DNA from: Hyphomicrobiales bacterium | GTDB taxonomy: Bacteria > Pseudomonadota > Alphaproteobacteria > Rhizobiales > Beijerinckiaceae | Length of the DNA: 64,000 bases | Reading direction: 5' to 3' | NCBI GenBank assembly: GCA_026400565.1 | Contig: JAPLOV010000189.1 | Coordinates: 1 to 64,000, forward strand | In this document: positions 8,681-18,334 of the stretch, one piece after another | Numbering within the stretch: position 1 is the first letter of the stretch | How the letters are laid out: every line of letters starts with the position of its first letter | Position numbers and translations under genes: made by a program | Notes under the pieces: model-generated | Told to the model about the DNA's origin: nothing | The model's database searches: none | The model's input: the letters and a program-made list of their open reading frames with translations, nothing else

Positions 8681-9184
8681 TCAGCGCGGCTTGCGGCGGC
8701 GGCCGTAGAGTTCGAGCCGGTGGCGCACGATGTCATAGCCGAGTTCGGCGGCGATCTTGGCCTGAAGACGCTCGATCTCCTCGGAGGTGAACTCGATCAC
8801 CTGCCCGGTCTCGATGTCGATCAGATGATCGTGGTGCTGCTGGTCGGCGTGCTCGTAGCGCGAGACACCATCATCGAAGGCGTGCCGTTCGATGGCGCCG
8901 CGCTCCCCGAGCAGCTTCATGGTGCGGTATACGGTTGAAACCGCCAGCGTCGGGTCATGCGCGAAGGCACGTCCGAAGATGGTCTTCGCATCGGGATGGT
9001 CGTCGGCCTCCGACAGGATGCGCAGGATCAGCCGGCGCTGCTGCGTCATGCGCAAACCAGCCTGCTTCAACTCCGCCTCGAACAGCAAGGCCCGGTTCTG
9101 GGCCGTGGTGCGCGGCAAGGTCTGGGACAAGGTCTCGGGCATTCCTGTGGTCCCGCCTCTGGCTGCATCCATGGCCGTTTTCAT
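8681..9184 (-). CDS. mur: Fur-family metal regulator, Mur-like
   Basis: A ferric-uptake-regulator family protein of about 167 residues. The winged helix lies at ~25-95 (AGLRMTQQRRLIL, then STVYRTMKLL as recognition helix), followed by the dimerisation/metal segment HADQQHHDHLIDIETGQVIEF. The CxxC zinc pairs of Zur and enterobacterial Fur are absent, as in rhizobial Fur/Mur proteins. The gene is divergent from sitABCD, so a manganese-responsive Mur role is the likeliest, but Fur or another metal cannot be excluded from sequence. ATG at 9184 is preferred over an upstream TTG at 9214; ATG at 9172 is also possible. Confidence 0.8.
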   Translation of the reverse strand: MKTAMDAARGGTTGMPETLSQTLPRTTAQNRALLFEAELKQAGLRMTQQRRLILRILSEADDHPDAKTIFGRAFAHDPTLAVSTVYRTMKLLGERGAIERHAFDDGVSRYEHADQQHHDHLIDIETGQVIEFTSEEIERLQAKIAAELGYDIVRHRLELYGRRRKPR

Positions 9185-9199
9185 AGCTTGCTCAGTCGC

Positions 9200-9228
9200 A
9201 TGTGCAAATACCAATGCTTATCGCACAT
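9200..9228. promoter_or_regulatory. candidate Mur operator in the mur-sit divergent region
   Basis: A perfect inverted repeat ATGTGC ... GCACAT with 17 bases between the arms lies just upstream of the mur start. The surrounding 9190-9270 region is rich in TGCAA/TTGCA words (TGCAAAT at 9203, TTGCAAT at 9261). This resembles the loose TGCAA-rich operators described for alphaproteobacterial Fur/Mur, but I cannot match an exact consensus. Confidence 0.35.
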
Positions 9229-9242
9229 CATTCGCAAAAGCG

Positions 9243-9271
9243 TTGACAGATGCGATCCAGTTGCAATAGCG
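9243..9271 (+). promoter_or_regulatory. candidate sitA promoter
   Basis: TTGACA at 9243-9248 is a perfect -35 hexamer, followed at 16-17 bp spacing by an AATAGC/ATAGCG -10-like sequence. A TTGCAAT word of the kind seen in Mur sites overlaps the -10 region, so repression by bound Mur would be straightforward. Transcription would begin near 9278, 30 bp before the preferred sitA start. Confidence 0.4.
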
Positions 9272-9307
9272 TGCTGATGGGGCATGATGCGGACAATGGA
9301 GCGAAGC

Positions 9308-10291
9308 ATGATGGAGCCATCTGACCGGCGGCATGATGGGGCAGGGCGCAAGAATTCGCGTGGTCTGACCCGGCGCGGGCTGTTCGCGCCCCTTGCCTTG
9401 CTGGCGCTGGCGCCATGGGCTCTGTCCGGCAGGGCCATGGCGCAAGCGGGTCCGGCCCGGCGCGCGGCGAACGCACCTTTGCGTGTGGTCACGACCTTCA
9501 CCGTGATCCAGGACATCGCGCAGAATGTGGCCGGCTCGGCCGCCACCGTCTCCTCGATCACCAGGCCAGGCGCCGAGATCCACGACTATCAGCCCACGCC
9601 GCAGGATGTGGTGAAGGCACAATCGGCTGATCTGGTGCTGTGGAACGGCATGAACCTGGAACGCTGGTTCGAGCGCTTCTTCGATCAGGTCGGCAAGGTG
9701 CCGAGCGCGGTCGTGACCGACGGCATCGTGCCGCTGGCGATCAAGGATGGCCCCTATCAGGGCAAGCCGAACCCGCATGCCTGGATGTCGACCGCCAATG
9801 CGCTGGTCTATGTCGAGAACATCCGCAAGGCGCTGGCGGCTGCCGATCCGGCCAATGCCGCGACGTATGCCGCCAATGCCACCGCCTATGCGGCGCGGAT
9901 CAGGGCGCTGGAGGCACCGCTGAAGGCGCGCCTCGCGAAGGTGCCGGAGCAGCAGCGCTGGCTGGTCAGCAGCGAGGGGGCTTTCAGCTATCTCGCGGCG
10001 GATCTGGGCTGGCGCGAGGCCTATCTGTGGCCGATCAATGCGGAGGAGCAGGGCACCCCGCAGCAGGTGCGCCGCCTGATCGATCTTGTGCGGACCAACA
10101 AGGTGCCGGTGGTGTTCAGCGAGAGCACGATCTCAGACCGGCCAGCCCGGCAGATCGCCCGCGAAACCGGGGCCCGCTATGGCGGCGTGCTCTATGTCGA
10201 TTCGCTCAGCGCAGCCGCTGGGCCGGTCCCGACCTATCTCAAGCTTATCGAGACCACGGTCGAGACCATCGCGAAAGGCTTCGGAACCTGA
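9308..10291 (+). CDS. sitA: manganese (metal) ABC importer binding protein
   Basis: A cluster A-I (ZnuA/PsaA/SitA) metal-binding lipoprotein-like periplasmic protein of about 327 residues. It has a twin-arginine signal ([18 protein letters not shown]) ending near GRAMAQA. Likely metal ligands are the histidine in EIHDYQPTP and the one in NPHAWMS, then E in SSEGAFSY and D near LYVDSLS, the His-His-Glu-Asp layout of Mn/Fe members. There is no histidine-rich loop as in ZnuA, favouring manganese. The start at 9308 is chosen for the GGAG at 9299-9302; an ATG at 9284 would be almost leaderless. It leads sitABCD, whose genes overlap by 1-4 bases. Confidence 0.85.
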   Translation: MMEPSDRRHDGAGRKNSRGLTRRGLFAPLALLALAPWALSGRAMAQAGPARRAANAPLRVVTTFTVIQDIAQNVAGSAATVSSITRPGAEIHDYQPTPQDVVKAQSADLVLWNGMNLERWFERFFDQVGKVPSAVVTDGIVPLAIKDGPYQGKPNPHAWMSTANALVYVENIRKALAAADPANAATYAANATAYAARIRALEAPLKARLAKVPEQQRWLVSSEGAFSYLAADLGWREAYLWPINAEEQGTPQQVRRLIDLVRTNKVPVVFSESTISDRPARQIARETGARYGGVLYVDSLSAAAGPVPTYLKLIETTVETIAKGFGT

Positions 10292-11217
10292 TGACACACA
10301 GCACCGGCCAGCCGGTCGCCGGGATCGAGGTCTTGGGCATTTCGGTCAGCTACAGCAGTGGCGTGACGGCGATCCGCGATGCCAGCTTCGTGCTGGGACC
10401 GGCGTCGATCTGCGCGCTCGTCGGCGTCAACGGCTCGGGCAAGTCCACCCTGTTCAAGACGCTGATGGGCTTTCTGGTGCCGTCCACCGGCCATGTCAGC
10501 ATCAGCGGCCTTCCCGTGCAGCAGGCGCTGAAGGCCGGCCTCGTGGCCTACGTTCCGCAGAGCGAGGATGTCGACTGGACCTTTCCGGTGCTGGTCGAGG
10601 ATGTCGTGATGATGGGCCGCTATGGCCATATGGGATTCCTGAGGCTTGCCTCGAAGGAGGACAGGAAGGCCGTGGATGACGCGCTGGAGCGGGTCGGCAT
10701 GGCCGCTTTCCGCTCCCGGCAGATCGGAGAGCTCAGCGGCGGGCAGCGCAAGCGCGTGTTCCTGGCCCGGGCGCTGGCGCAGGGCGCGTCGGTCATCCTG
10801 CTCGACGAGCCGTTCACGGGGGTCGACGTCAAGACCGAGGCCGCCATCATAGACCTGATGCGCGACTTGCGTGACCGGGGCTGCCTGATGCTTGTCTCGA
10901 CCCACAACCTCGGCTCGGTGCCGGAATTCTGCGATCAGGTCGTGCTGATCAACCGCACGGTTCTGGCCTATGGCCCGACGGAGCTGGTGTTCACGCAGGC
11001 CCATCTGGCGGCGGCCTTCGGCGGTGTCCTGCGCCATGTCCGTCTCGGCGGTGCTGATCTGCACGATGACGCGGACCAGCGCTCGATCACCGTGCTGACC
11101 GACGACGAGCGGCCACTGGTGCTCTACGGCGAGCGCCAGTCGCAGCGCATCGTCTCGCCGGATGGCACACCTTCGGAAGGTGATCTGCCTTCCGCAAAAC
11201 CACCCGTCGCGCCATGA
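10291..11217 (+). CDS. sitB: manganese ABC importer ATPase
   Basis: The nucleotide-binding subunit, 308 residues, of the metal importer. It has Walker [10 protein letters not shown] (~46), Q-loop in VPQSEDVDW, signature [15 protein letters not shown] (~150), Walker [12 protein letters not shown] and an H-loop in STHNLGS. The region after about residue 240 is an extended C-terminal tail common in SitB/MntB. The start ATG overlaps the TGA of sitA by one base, indicating translational coupling. It should drive uptake through SitC and SitD. Confidence 0.9.
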   Translation: MTHSTGQPVAGIEVLGISVSYSSGVTAIRDASFVLGPASICALVGVNGSGKSTLFKTLMGFLVPSTGHVSISGLPVQQALKAGLVAYVPQSEDVDWTFPVLVEDVVMMGRYGHMGFLRLASKEDRKAVDDALERVGMAAFRSRQIGELSGGQRKRVFLARALAQGASVILLDEPFTGVDVKTEAAIIDLMRDLRDRGCLMLVSTHNLGSVPEFCDQVVLINRTVLAYGPTELVFTQAHLAAAFGGVLRHVRLGGADLHDDADQRSITVLTDDERPLVLYGERQSQRIVSPDGTPSEGDLPSAKPPVAP

Positions 11218-12080
11218 TCGCGATTCTGCTGGAGCCTTTCGGCTATGGCTACATGGTCCGGGCCATCTGGGTCAGCGCGCTGGTCGGAGGCGTCTGCGCC
11301 TTTTTGTCGTGCTATCTGATCCTCAAGGGTTGGGCCCTGATGGGCGATGCGCTGTCACACTCGGTCGTGCCCGGCGTTGCCGTCGCCTATCTGGCTGGCC
11401 TGCCCTATGCGATCGGGGCGTTCACTTCCGGGCTGATCGCAGCGCTCGGCATCGTCATCGTCAAGCGGCTGACATTGTTGCGCGAAGATGCGGTGATTGG
11501 GCTCGTCTTCACCAGTTTCTTTGCGGCGGGACTGCTGCTGGTCTCGATCAACCCCACAGCCGTCAACCTCCAGGCCGTGATCTTCGGCAATGTCCTTGCC
11601 ATCTCCGACGAGGACGTGGTGCAGGTCGTGATCATTGCCGGGCTATCGCTGGCCCTCCTCGGGCTGCGCTGGAAGGACATGATGCTGGCCTTCTTCGACG
11701 AGAGCCATGCGCGCAGCGTCGGCATCAATCCGCTGCATCTGAGGGTGTTGTTCTTCGTGCTGCTCTCGGCCTGCACGGTCGCGGCGCTGCAAACCGTCGG
11801 CGCGATCCTCGTCATCGCCATGGTCGTGACGCCGGGCGCGACGGCCTACCTGCTCACCGACCGTTTTGGCCGCATGGTCTGGATCGCTGTCGCCATCGGC
11901 GCGGGATCCAGCGCTGTGGGAGCCTATGCCAGCTACTTTCTGGATGGCGCGACCGGCGGATTGATCGTGCTGTTGCAGACAGCGCTGTTCCTGGCCGCCT
12001 TCGTGTTTGCGCCCAAACATGGCCGCCTTGCCGCGCGGCGGGCCGCACGCCGCGTGCCGGCGGGCGAGGTGGCGCCATGA
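11214..12080 (+). CDS. sitC: manganese ABC importer permease 1
   Basis: An ABC-3 family (ZnuB/MntB-like) inner-membrane permease of 288 residues with about eight hydrophobic segments. Family landmarks are [20 protein letters not shown] (residues ~23-42), and [20 protein letters not shown] near 200. It overlaps sitB by four bases and sitD by four bases. It is homologous to sitD next to it; such paired permeases form a heterodimer in Sit systems. Confidence 0.9.
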   Translation: MIAILLEPFGYGYMVRAIWVSALVGGVCAFLSCYLILKGWALMGDALSHSVVPGVAVAYLAGLPYAIGAFTSGLIAALGIVIVKRLTLLREDAVIGLVFTSFFAAGLLLVSINPTAVNLQAVIFGNVLAISDEDVVQVVIIAGLSLALLGLRWKDMMLAFFDESHARSVGINPLHLRVLFFVLLSACTVAALQTVGAILVIAMVVTPGATAYLLTDRFGRMVWIAVAIGAGSSAVGAYASYFLDGATGGLIVLLQTALFLAAFVFAPKHGRLAARRAARRVPAGEVAP

Positions 12081-12931
12081 CTTCGCTCGGTGCCTTCGTG
12101 CTCGATCCCTTCGTCCACGGCTTCATGCAGCGCGGATTGGTGGTGGCCGTGCTCGTGGGCACGGTCTGTGCGCTGCTGTCCTGCTACCTTGTGCTCAAGG
12201 GCTGGTCGCTGATGGGCGACGCGGTCTCGCATGCCGTGCTGCCGGGCATCGTGCTGGCGCAGATGCTCGCTCTTCCGGCGGTGATCGGTGCCTTTGCCGC
12301 CGGTCTCGCCTGCGCGCTGGCCACCGGCTACCTGCGCGACAACAGCCGGGTAAAGGAGGATGCGGTGATGGCCATCGTCTTCTCGGGCATGTTCGCGTTG
12401 GGGCTCGTGATGTTCGCGCGCGGCGGGGGCGGGCAGCATCTGATGCACATCCTGTTCGGCAACATGCTGGGCGTGCGCTGGAGCGATGTGGCCGAGACCG
12501 CCCTGATCGCTGTGCCGGTGACGGTGCTGGTGCTGGCGAAGCGGCGGGATCTGATGCTGTATTGCTTCGATCCGGCACATGCCCGCGCCATCGGGCTGCC
12601 GGTGCCATGGCTGCACTACGGGCTGCTGATCCTGCTGGCGTTGACCATCGTGGCGGCCCTGAAGGCCGTCGGCATCATTCTGGTGATTGCCATGCTGATC
12701 GCGCCGGGATGCATTGGCTCGCTGCTCACCCGGCGCTTCGATGCGATGTTGACGGTTGCCGTGCTGGCTGCGGTGTTCTCGTGCATCACCGGCACGATTC
12801 TCAGTTTCCATCTCGATGCCGCGACCGGCCCAACCATTGTGGTGGTCCAGGCGCTGGTGTTCTGCGCCGCGCTGGGCTGGCGGGTTGTGTCTGCGCGCTT
12901 CGGTGCGGAAGGCAGCGCTGCGTCGCCCTGA
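12077..12931 (+). CDS. sitD: manganese ABC importer permease 2
   Basis: The second ABC-3 family permease, 284 residues, sharing the CYLVLKGWSLMGDAVSHAVL and VIAMLIAPGCIGSLLTRRF landmarks with sitC. The ATG at 12077 overlaps the sitC stop (ATGA). It ends 7 bp before the stop codon of the convergent ccoS, with no obvious terminator between, so the two operons may share a bidirectional end or interfere. Confidence 0.9.
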   Translation: MTSLGAFVLDPFVHGFMQRGLVVAVLVGTVCALLSCYLVLKGWSLMGDAVSHAVLPGIVLAQMLALPAVIGAFAAGLACALATGYLRDNSRVKEDAVMAIVFSGMFALGLVMFARGGGGQHLMHILFGNMLGVRWSDVAETALIAVPVTVLVLAKRRDLMLYCFDPAHARAIGLPVPWLHYGLLILLALTIVAALKAVGIILVIAMLIAPGCIGSLLTRRFDAMLTVAVLAAVFSCITGTILSFHLDAATGPTIVVVQALVFCAALGWRVVSARFGAEGSAASP

Positions 12932-12938
12932 GGAGGGC

Positions 12939-13079
12939 TCAGTCGTCGTCGGAAATCCCGCGCCAGGCAGCTCCGTCGAGATCCTCGAACTGGCGGTTGC
13001 GCAGCGACCAGAAGAAGGCCAGGAGGCCGAGCAGCCCCATGCCAAGGGCCAGCGGCATCAGCACGATCAGCACATCCAT
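12939..13079 (-). CDS. ccoS: cbb3 oxidase maturation protein CcoS
   Basis: A 46-residue protein. It has an N-terminal transmembrane segment (VLIVLMPLALGMGLLGLLAFF) and the hallmark FFWSLRNRQFEDLDG motif of CcoS/FixS, followed by an acidic end. CcoS is needed for insertion of cofactors into the cbb3 catalytic subunit. It lies 90 bp downstream of ccoI on the same strand, the normal place for it at the end of ccoGHIS. Confidence 0.92.
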   Translation of the reverse strand: MDVLIVLMPLALGMGLLGLLAFFWSLRNRQFEDLDGAAWRGISDDD

Positions 13080-13169
13080 AGCGCAGCTCCCGTTCCTGAG
13101 TTTCTTGGCGGTACCGAGGCAAAGCCGCCCGGCTGCAAGGTGAGCACCAAGGTGAACAATCTTGGCACG

Positions 13170-15368
13170 TCAGCCCCGTGCACGCAGGGCGTTGAGCGTG
13201 ACAATGATCGACGAACCCGACATGGCCAGTGCCGCGACCAGCGGTGTGGCGTGGCCGGCAATGGCGATCGGCACGGCAATGGCGTTGTAGATGACCGCCA
13301 GCCACAGGTTCTCGATCATGATCCGCCGCGCCCTGCGCGAGATGCGGATGGCATCCACGACCGGGCCAAGCCTGTCGCCGAGGAACACGGCATCCGCCGC
13401 GTTCTGGGTGAGGTGGGCCGCGCTGGCAGGTGACATCGAGACATTCGCCGCAGCCAGTGCCGGCGCATCGTTGATGCCGTCGCCGACCATCAGCACCTTG
13501 TGCCCCTCGGCGCGCAGGGCTTCGATGGCGGCAATCTTGCCGGCGGGCTTGAGATCCGCCGTTCCCTGTTCGATGCCGAGTGCGGCAGAAGCCTTGACCA
13601 CAGGGGCAGGGCGGTCACCTGACAGGATCGACAGGTCAAGGCCAAGTCCGCGCAGGGCCGCCATGGCTTCGACCGCGTCGGGCCTCAGCGCCTGGGCGAT
13701 GGCGAAGACCACAATGTGCTCAGCCCGCCGATAGGTGATGAACGAAGCATCGGGGTAGCGTTCCGCCAGGGAGGCGGTCATGGCCGTGATGGCCGCGTCC
13801 GCACGGGCATCGCCGCCACAATGGGCCGCGCTGCCAAGCCTTATCCGGTCTCCTGCGTGCTGCGCTTCCAGCCCGAAGCCGGGCCGCTCGGTGACCCCTT
13901 GCAGCGGATCGTTGGCCTTCGCGGATTTTGCCAGCACGGTGGCGAGCGGGTGGGTGCTCGACAGGGCCAGGCGGCCGGCGAGGTGCAGGTCGCACAGCCC
14001 GATCTCGGCGGCGTTGGCGATACTCGCGGTCGGCAAGGTCAGCGTGCCGGTCTTGTCGAAGACGACGGTGTCGACCGCGGCGAGACGCTCCAGCGCGTCG
14101 CCACTGCCGAGCAGGACACCGCGGCGGAACAGGGCGCCGGCGGCCACGACCTGAACCGCCGGTATGGCAAGGCCGAGCGCGCAGGGGCAGGTGATGATCA
14201 GCACCGTGATCGCGATGACCAGCGCCGGTTGCCAGCCGAGGCCGAACAGCATCCAGCCGATGAAGGTGGACGCCGCGATGACATGCACGACAGGCGCATA
14301 GAGCCGTGCCGCGCGGTCGGCGAGCTGGACATAGGCGGAGCGGCTTTCGGTGGCGCGGGCCAGAAGCTTTTCGACCTCGTCGAGCAGGGTGCCCTCGCTG
14401 GCGCGGGCCACCCGGATGCGCAGAGCGCCGGTGATGTTGAGTGTGCCGGCATAGACCGACGAGCCGGCATCGACCGGCTGGTGGCGGGTTTCGCCGGTGA
14501 CGAGGCTCTGGTCGATCTCCGACCGGCCAGCCTCGATGACGCCATCGACTGAGACGCGCTGGCCGGGACGAACCAGAACCAGATCGCCTGCAGCCACTGC
14601 CGAGATCGGCACCTCGGACAGCTCGTGCTCACCGATGAACTTGACGGCGGTTTCCGAACGAAGGGCGGCAAGATGGCCAGCCGTATCGCGCGTGCGCCGC
14701 CGCATGGCCTGGTCGAGATAGCGACCGATCAGCAGGAAGAACAGCAGCATCACGACGCCGTCGAAATAGGCATGCTCGCCCGAATTCAGCGTCTCGAACA
14801 CGGACATGGCGAGAGCCAGCACCACGCCGAGCGTGATCGGCACATCCATGTTCACGGCACCGGCCCTGAGCGCCCGCATGGCGCTCTCATAGAAGGGGCG
14901 GCCCGCATAGGCTGCCGTTGGCAAGGCGATCAACGCCGATATCCAGTGGAACAGATCCCGCATTTCCGCCGGCATCTGGGTCTCATGGCCTGACCAGACC
15001 GACACCGAGAACAGCATGACGTTCATCGCTGCGAACGCAGCCACGCCCATGCAGAGCAGCAGGCGGCGTTCCTCGCGCGCTTCGGCGCTCTCGACCTTGT
15101 CGGTGGCGAACGGGTAGGCCCGGAACCCCATCTCGTCGAGGCGGCTGATGACGCCTTGCGGGTTCTCGCGCCCATCCTGCCAGGATACGGTGACGCGCTT
15201 GCTGGCGAGGTTGACACGGGCGGAGACGAGGCCGGGCTCAGTTCTGAGGCCCTTTTCGATGGTGGTCATGCAGCCGGCGCACTGGATGCCGTCGACAGCC
15301 AGATCGATGGCGGCGAGACCATCCTTGTGACGCACGAAACTGGTGAAATCGGTGGCGAGACTGGTCAT
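13170..15368 (-). CDS. ccoI: copper P1B-type ATPase for cbb3 assembly (CcoI/FixI)
   Basis: A heavy-metal translocating ATPase of 732 residues. It has one N-terminal metal-binding domain with GIQCAGC (residues ~27-33), transmembrane segments, the metal-transport CPC motif in ITCPCALG (~400), the phosphorylation site DKTGTLT (~445), an STHP nucleotide-binding motif and GDGINDAPALAAAN near 625. Position between ccoH and ccoS identifies it as the copper exporter that supplies the cbb3 catalytic subunit rather than a general detoxification pump. It starts 15 bp after the ccoH stop. Confidence 0.92.
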   Translation of the reverse strand: MTSLATDFTSFVRHKDGLAAIDLAVDGIQCAGCMTTIEKGLRTEPGLVSARVNLASKRVTVSWQDGRENPQGVISRLDEMGFRAYPFATDKVESAEAREERRLLLCMGVAAFAAMNVMLFSVSVWSGHETQMPAEMRDLFHWISALIALPTAAYAGRPFYESAMRALRAGAVNMDVPITLGVVLALAMSVFETLNSGEHAYFDGVVMLLFFLLIGRYLDQAMRRRTRDTAGHLAALRSETAVKFIGEHELSEVPISAVAAGDLVLVRPGQRVSVDGVIEAGRSEIDQSLVTGETRHQPVDAGSSVYAGTLNITGALRIRVARASEGTLLDEVEKLLARATESRSAYVQLADRAARLYAPVVHVIAASTFIGWMLFGLGWQPALVIAITVLIITCPCALGLAIPAVQVVAAGALFRRGVLLGSGDALERLAAVDTVVFDKTGTLTLPTASIANAAEIGLCDLHLAGRLALSSTHPLATVLAKSAKANDPLQGVTERPGFGLEAQHAGDRIRLGSAAHCGGDARADAAITAMTASLAERYPDASFITYRRAEHIVVFAIAQALRPDAVEAMAALRGLGLDLSILSGDRPAPVVKASAALGIEQGTADLKPAGKIAAIEALRAEGHKVLMVGDGINDAPALAAANVSMSPASAAHLTQNAADAVFLGDRLGPVVDAIRISRRARRIMIENLWLAVIYNAIAVPIAIAGHATPLVAALAMSGSSIIVTLNALRARG

Positions 15369-15383
15369 GAGGAGAGTGTCCGC

Positions 15384-15941
15384 TCAGATTCGGGTGCGGT
15401 TGCGGCTCTGGTAAAGGCGTATTCCGTCGCGGCTGGCGGTGATGACGACGTCCCATGCGCCGCGTCCAAGATCACCAACCTGCGCACTGTAGGTGCCAGG
15501 CGCCATCGCCTGCAGGGATGCCGAGCGGTCAAGCTGCCGGCTCGTCGGATGCAGGATCTGCACGTCCACAGTGAGCCCGGTGATTGCAGCACCTGCCTTG
15601 TCGGTGAAGACCACAACGGCCAGCGGGCCCGACGCGTTGACGGCCAGCCGCGCATCAACGCGCCAGCCACGTGCGGCCTGGGCCTCGGCAGCCTGGATCT
15701 CGCCATTGTAGCGCTGGCTGACGTCGTAGCCGTTCCGGCCGGCATCCAGCCCCGGCATGGTCGAGATGGCCGCGAACATCATGTATCCGTTGACCGCCGC
15801 AATGACGAGGAAGAACGTCACGAAGCTGAGCAGCACATGCTTGCCCGTGAGCACAAAGGAGGATGCTGGCGCCGGCGAGGCCCCGGCAGGGCTGGCAGGC
15901 AATAGGTCCACAGGCATGACAAAGGCTCCACAACAGCTCAT
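15384..15941 (-). CDS. ccoH: cbb3 oxidase assembly protein CcoH/FixH
   Basis: A 185-residue protein with one transmembrane segment (about 37-57, VLLSFVTFFLVIAAVNGYM) followed by a periplasmic beta-rich domain with the NGY...Y motif at its start, as in FixH. It sits in the canonical ccoG-ccoH-ccoI order. CcoH interacts with the oxidase during assembly. An in-frame ATG nine residues in would also be possible (MPVDLLPASP); the chosen start follows the longest frame. Confidence 0.88.
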   Translation of the reverse strand: MSCCGAFVMPVDLLPASPAGASPAPASSFVLTGKHVLLSFVTFFLVIAAVNGYMMFAAISTMPGLDAGRNGYDVSQRYNGEIQAAEAQAARGWRVDARLAVNASGPLAVVVFTDKAGAAITGLTVDVQILHPTSRQLDRSASLQAMAPGTYSAQVGDLGRGAWDVVITASRDGIRLYQSRNRTRI

Positions 15942-15988
15942 TCAACGTCTCCGCCAGGTGCCGGCCCACAAGGGCCGCCGGCTTTCCA

Positions 15989-17446
15989 TCACGGCGCGAA
16001 GAAATTCTCCGCGATGGTCACAGTCTCCCCTGCGAACAGGTCTGATGCCTTGATCCGGATCATGTTTGTCCCGCTTTGCAGGGAGCTGCGCGGAATGGTC
16101 ACGAGCACCCGGATTTCCCGGGTCGTATCCGGATCGACGCTGACAATCGGCCGCCAGTCGCTGGTGGGCGTCGCGCCCTGTACATCCATGGCAACGCTGG
16201 TCGGGCCATCGATGGTGAGCGCGATCTGTCTGCTTTCGGTGCGCTTGTTGATCAGGCGCACAGTGTAGGTGTTGCGGATCGAGCCATCGCGCAGGGTGAC
16301 GAACAGCGGCGTCCGGTCATGGATCAGGTTCATGCCGAGGAAAGCGCGGGTCGCAAGCTGGTAGACCATCGCCCCGCCCACGAGCGCGATGACGGCAGCA
16401 TACAGCATGGTGCGAGCCCGGATCGGCTTGTAGGTCGGCGTCTGGCCGACCTCGCGCGCCATGATCGCCTCGTCGGTGTCATAGGCGATGAGGCGGGTGG
16501 GACGGCCGATCTTGGTCATCACCGTGTCGCAGGCGTCGATGCAAAGCCCGCACTGGATGCAGCCGAGTTGCGAACCCTGGCGAATGTCCACGCCGGTCGG
16601 GCAGACCGCCACGCACTGGTGGCAGTCGATGCAGTCGCCTGCCGGCTGCTCCGCCTCGCGGGCACGCTTGGCGTCCTTGACCGACATGCGTGGTTCGCCG
16701 CGATCGTAGCGATACGAGACGTTCAGCGCATGCTCGTCCGTCAGGGCAGCCTGGATGCGAGGCCACGGGCACATGTGCAGGCAGACCTGCTCACGCAGAT
16801 GGCCGGCAAGGATGTAGGTGGTGGTGGTGAGGATACCGATCCAGACATAGGCCGTGAATGGGGCCTGAAAGGTGGCGAGATCGCGCACAAGTGTCGGCGC
16901 GTCGGCGAAGTAGAGCACCCAGGCCCCGCCGGTCCACCAGGCAATCATCAGCCAGACAAAGTGCTTGCCAGCCTTGCGGGCGACCTTGTCCGCCGTCCAC
17001 GGAGCGTCATCGAGCTTGATCCGGTCGCGCCGGTCGCCCTCGAAGAAGCGCTCGACCCTCAGGAAGAGGTCGGTCCAGACGGTCTGCGGGCACAGGTAGC
17101 CGCACCAGACCCGGCCCGCCAGCGCGTTCATCAGGAACAGGATGATGGCCGCCAGGATGAGCAGGCCGGTGAAGTAATAGACCTCCTGCGGCCACAGCTC
17201 GATGAAGAAAAAGTAGAACCGGCGACGCTCGAAATCGACCAGAACCGCCTGATCGGGCAGGTTCGGTCCGCGATCCCAGCGCACGAAGGGCAGCAGGTAA
17301 TAGATCGCCATTCCGACGATCAGCAGGCCCCACTTGATGCGGCGATATGTGCCGCTGACCTTCTGGGGATAGACCTTCGGCGTCGGTGCGAACAGCGGGA
17401 TGTCATCATCGTCGGTGTAGGGCACTGGCGCCGAAGGCTGGGTCAC
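15989..17446 (-). CDS. ccoG: cbb3 maturation ferredoxin-like membrane protein CcoG/FixG
   Basis: A membrane-anchored iron-sulfur protein of 485 residues with several transmembrane segments in the first ~210 residues and two 4Fe-4S motifs of the ferredoxin type, CIDCHQCVAVCP and CIQCGLCIDACD (residues ~270-315). The C-terminal third is a periplasmic Ig-like domain. CcoG proteins reduce copper for cbb3 biogenesis. Its start overlaps the ccoP stop by four bases, so translation is probably coupled to the oxidase operon. Confidence 0.92.
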   Translation of the reverse strand: MTQPSAPVPYTDDDDIPLFAPTPKVYPQKVSGTYRRIKWGLLIVGMAIYYLLPFVRWDRGPNLPDQAVLVDFERRRFYFFFIELWPQEVYYFTGLLILAAIILFLMNALAGRVWCGYLCPQTVWTDLFLRVERFFEGDRRDRIKLDDAPWTADKVARKAGKHFVWLMIAWWTGGAWVLYFADAPTLVRDLATFQAPFTAYVWIGILTTTTYILAGHLREQVCLHMCPWPRIQAALTDEHALNVSYRYDRGEPRMSVKDAKRAREAEQPAGDCIDCHQCVAVCPTGVDIRQGSQLGCIQCGLCIDACDTVMTKIGRPTRLIAYDTDEAIMAREVGQTPTYKPIRARTMLYAAVIALVGGAMVYQLATRAFLGMNLIHDRTPLFVTLRDGSIRNTYTVRLINKRTESRQIALTIDGPTSVAMDVQGATPTSDWRPIVSVDPDTTREIRVLVTIPRSSLQSGTNMIRIKASDLFAGETVTIAENFFAP

Positions 17447-18330
17447 TGGCCGCCTCCGAGGCTGCCGACATAGACGGTCAGCGCCTTGATAGTGACCGGA
17501 TCAAGACGGCCCGACCAAGACGGCATCGCTCCTGCGCGCCCGTTGACGAGACCTTCGGTCATGGCCGCGCGGGAGTTGCCATAGAGCCAGATGGCGTCGG
17601 TCAGGCTGGGAGCGCCAAGCTCCTGGTTGCCCTTGCCCTCGTCCCCGTGACAGCTGGCACAGTTGGCCGCAAAGACCTCCTTGCCCTTGGCGAGGTTGGC
17701 GGACTTCTCCACATCGAGACCGGCCAGCGAGCGGACGTACTCGACGGATTCGGCAATCTCGTCGCGCTTGAGCATCCCGGTCCGGCCAAAGGCAGGCATG
17801 TTGCCGACGCGGGTATCGGTGCTCTGCTCCCAGCGGATGCCATGCAGGATGGTCTGCTGGATCTGCTCGGGCTTGCCGCCCCAGATCCAGTCATCATCGG
17901 CGAGGTTGGGATAGCCGACGAAGCCCATGCCGCCTGCACCGTGGCAGCCCATGCAGTTGTCACCGAAGGCGGCCTTGCCGCGGGCGAGCGCGATGCGGTT
18001 CAGGTCGGGATTGGCCTTGATCTGCTCGAAGCTGGCATTGGCGAGGCCGGCGGCCTGGATGGTGCGCTGGGTCTCGAGCTTGGCGAGTTCGACCTGCACA
18101 GCCGCGCGGTTGGTGTGACCGAGCAGGCCGACCGTGTGCGAGCTGATCAGCGGGATGGCCGGATAAAACACCATATAGCCGATCGCCCAGATGATGGTGG
18201 CGTAGAAGGTCCACAGCCACCAGCGCGGAAGTGGGGTGTTGAGTTCCTTGATGCCGTCCCACTCGTGGCCGGTCGTGGCAATGCCGGTCAGGCGGTCCAC
18301 TTCGGGTGGTGTGTGCTTGTCGTCAGCCAT
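17443..18330 (-). CDS. ccoP: cbb3 cytochrome c oxidase subunit III (diheme)
   Basis: A 295-residue diheme cytochrome c subunit with one N-terminal transmembrane segment (TFYATIIWAIGYMVFYPAIP) and two heme-attachment motifs, CMGCH (about residue 130) and CASCH (about 220). It passes electrons from cytochrome c to CcoO/CcoN. ATG at 18330 follows the ccoQ stop by 4 bp with a GAGGA site; a further in-frame ATG at 18345 lies inside ccoQ. Confidence 0.93.
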   Translation of the reverse strand: MADDKHTPPEVDRLTGIATTGHEWDGIKELNTPLPRWWLWTFYATIIWAIGYMVFYPAIPLISSHTVGLLGHTNRAAVQVELAKLETQRTIQAAGLANASFEQIKANPDLNRIALARGKAAFGDNCMGCHGAGGMGFVGYPNLADDDWIWGGKPEQIQQTILHGIRWEQSTDTRVGNMPAFGRTGMLKRDEIAESVEYVRSLAGLDVEKSANLAKGKEVFAANCASCHGDEGKGNQELGAPSLTDAIWLYGNSRAAMTEGLVNGRAGAMPSWSGRLDPVTIKALTVYVGSLGGGQ

Positions 18331-18334
18331 GGGA

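Noticed and set aside
11933-13045. Long minus-strand open frame (370 codons) opposite sitC and sitD
   Set aside because: Its composition (His, Gln, Arg-rich without family resemblance) is typical of antisense frames in high-GC genes, and both sit permeases are unmistakable on the other strand.
16076-17473. Long plus-strand open frame (465 codons) opposite ccoG
   Set aside because: It is antisense to the clear CcoG with two ferredoxin motifs; the predicted protein has no recognisable features.
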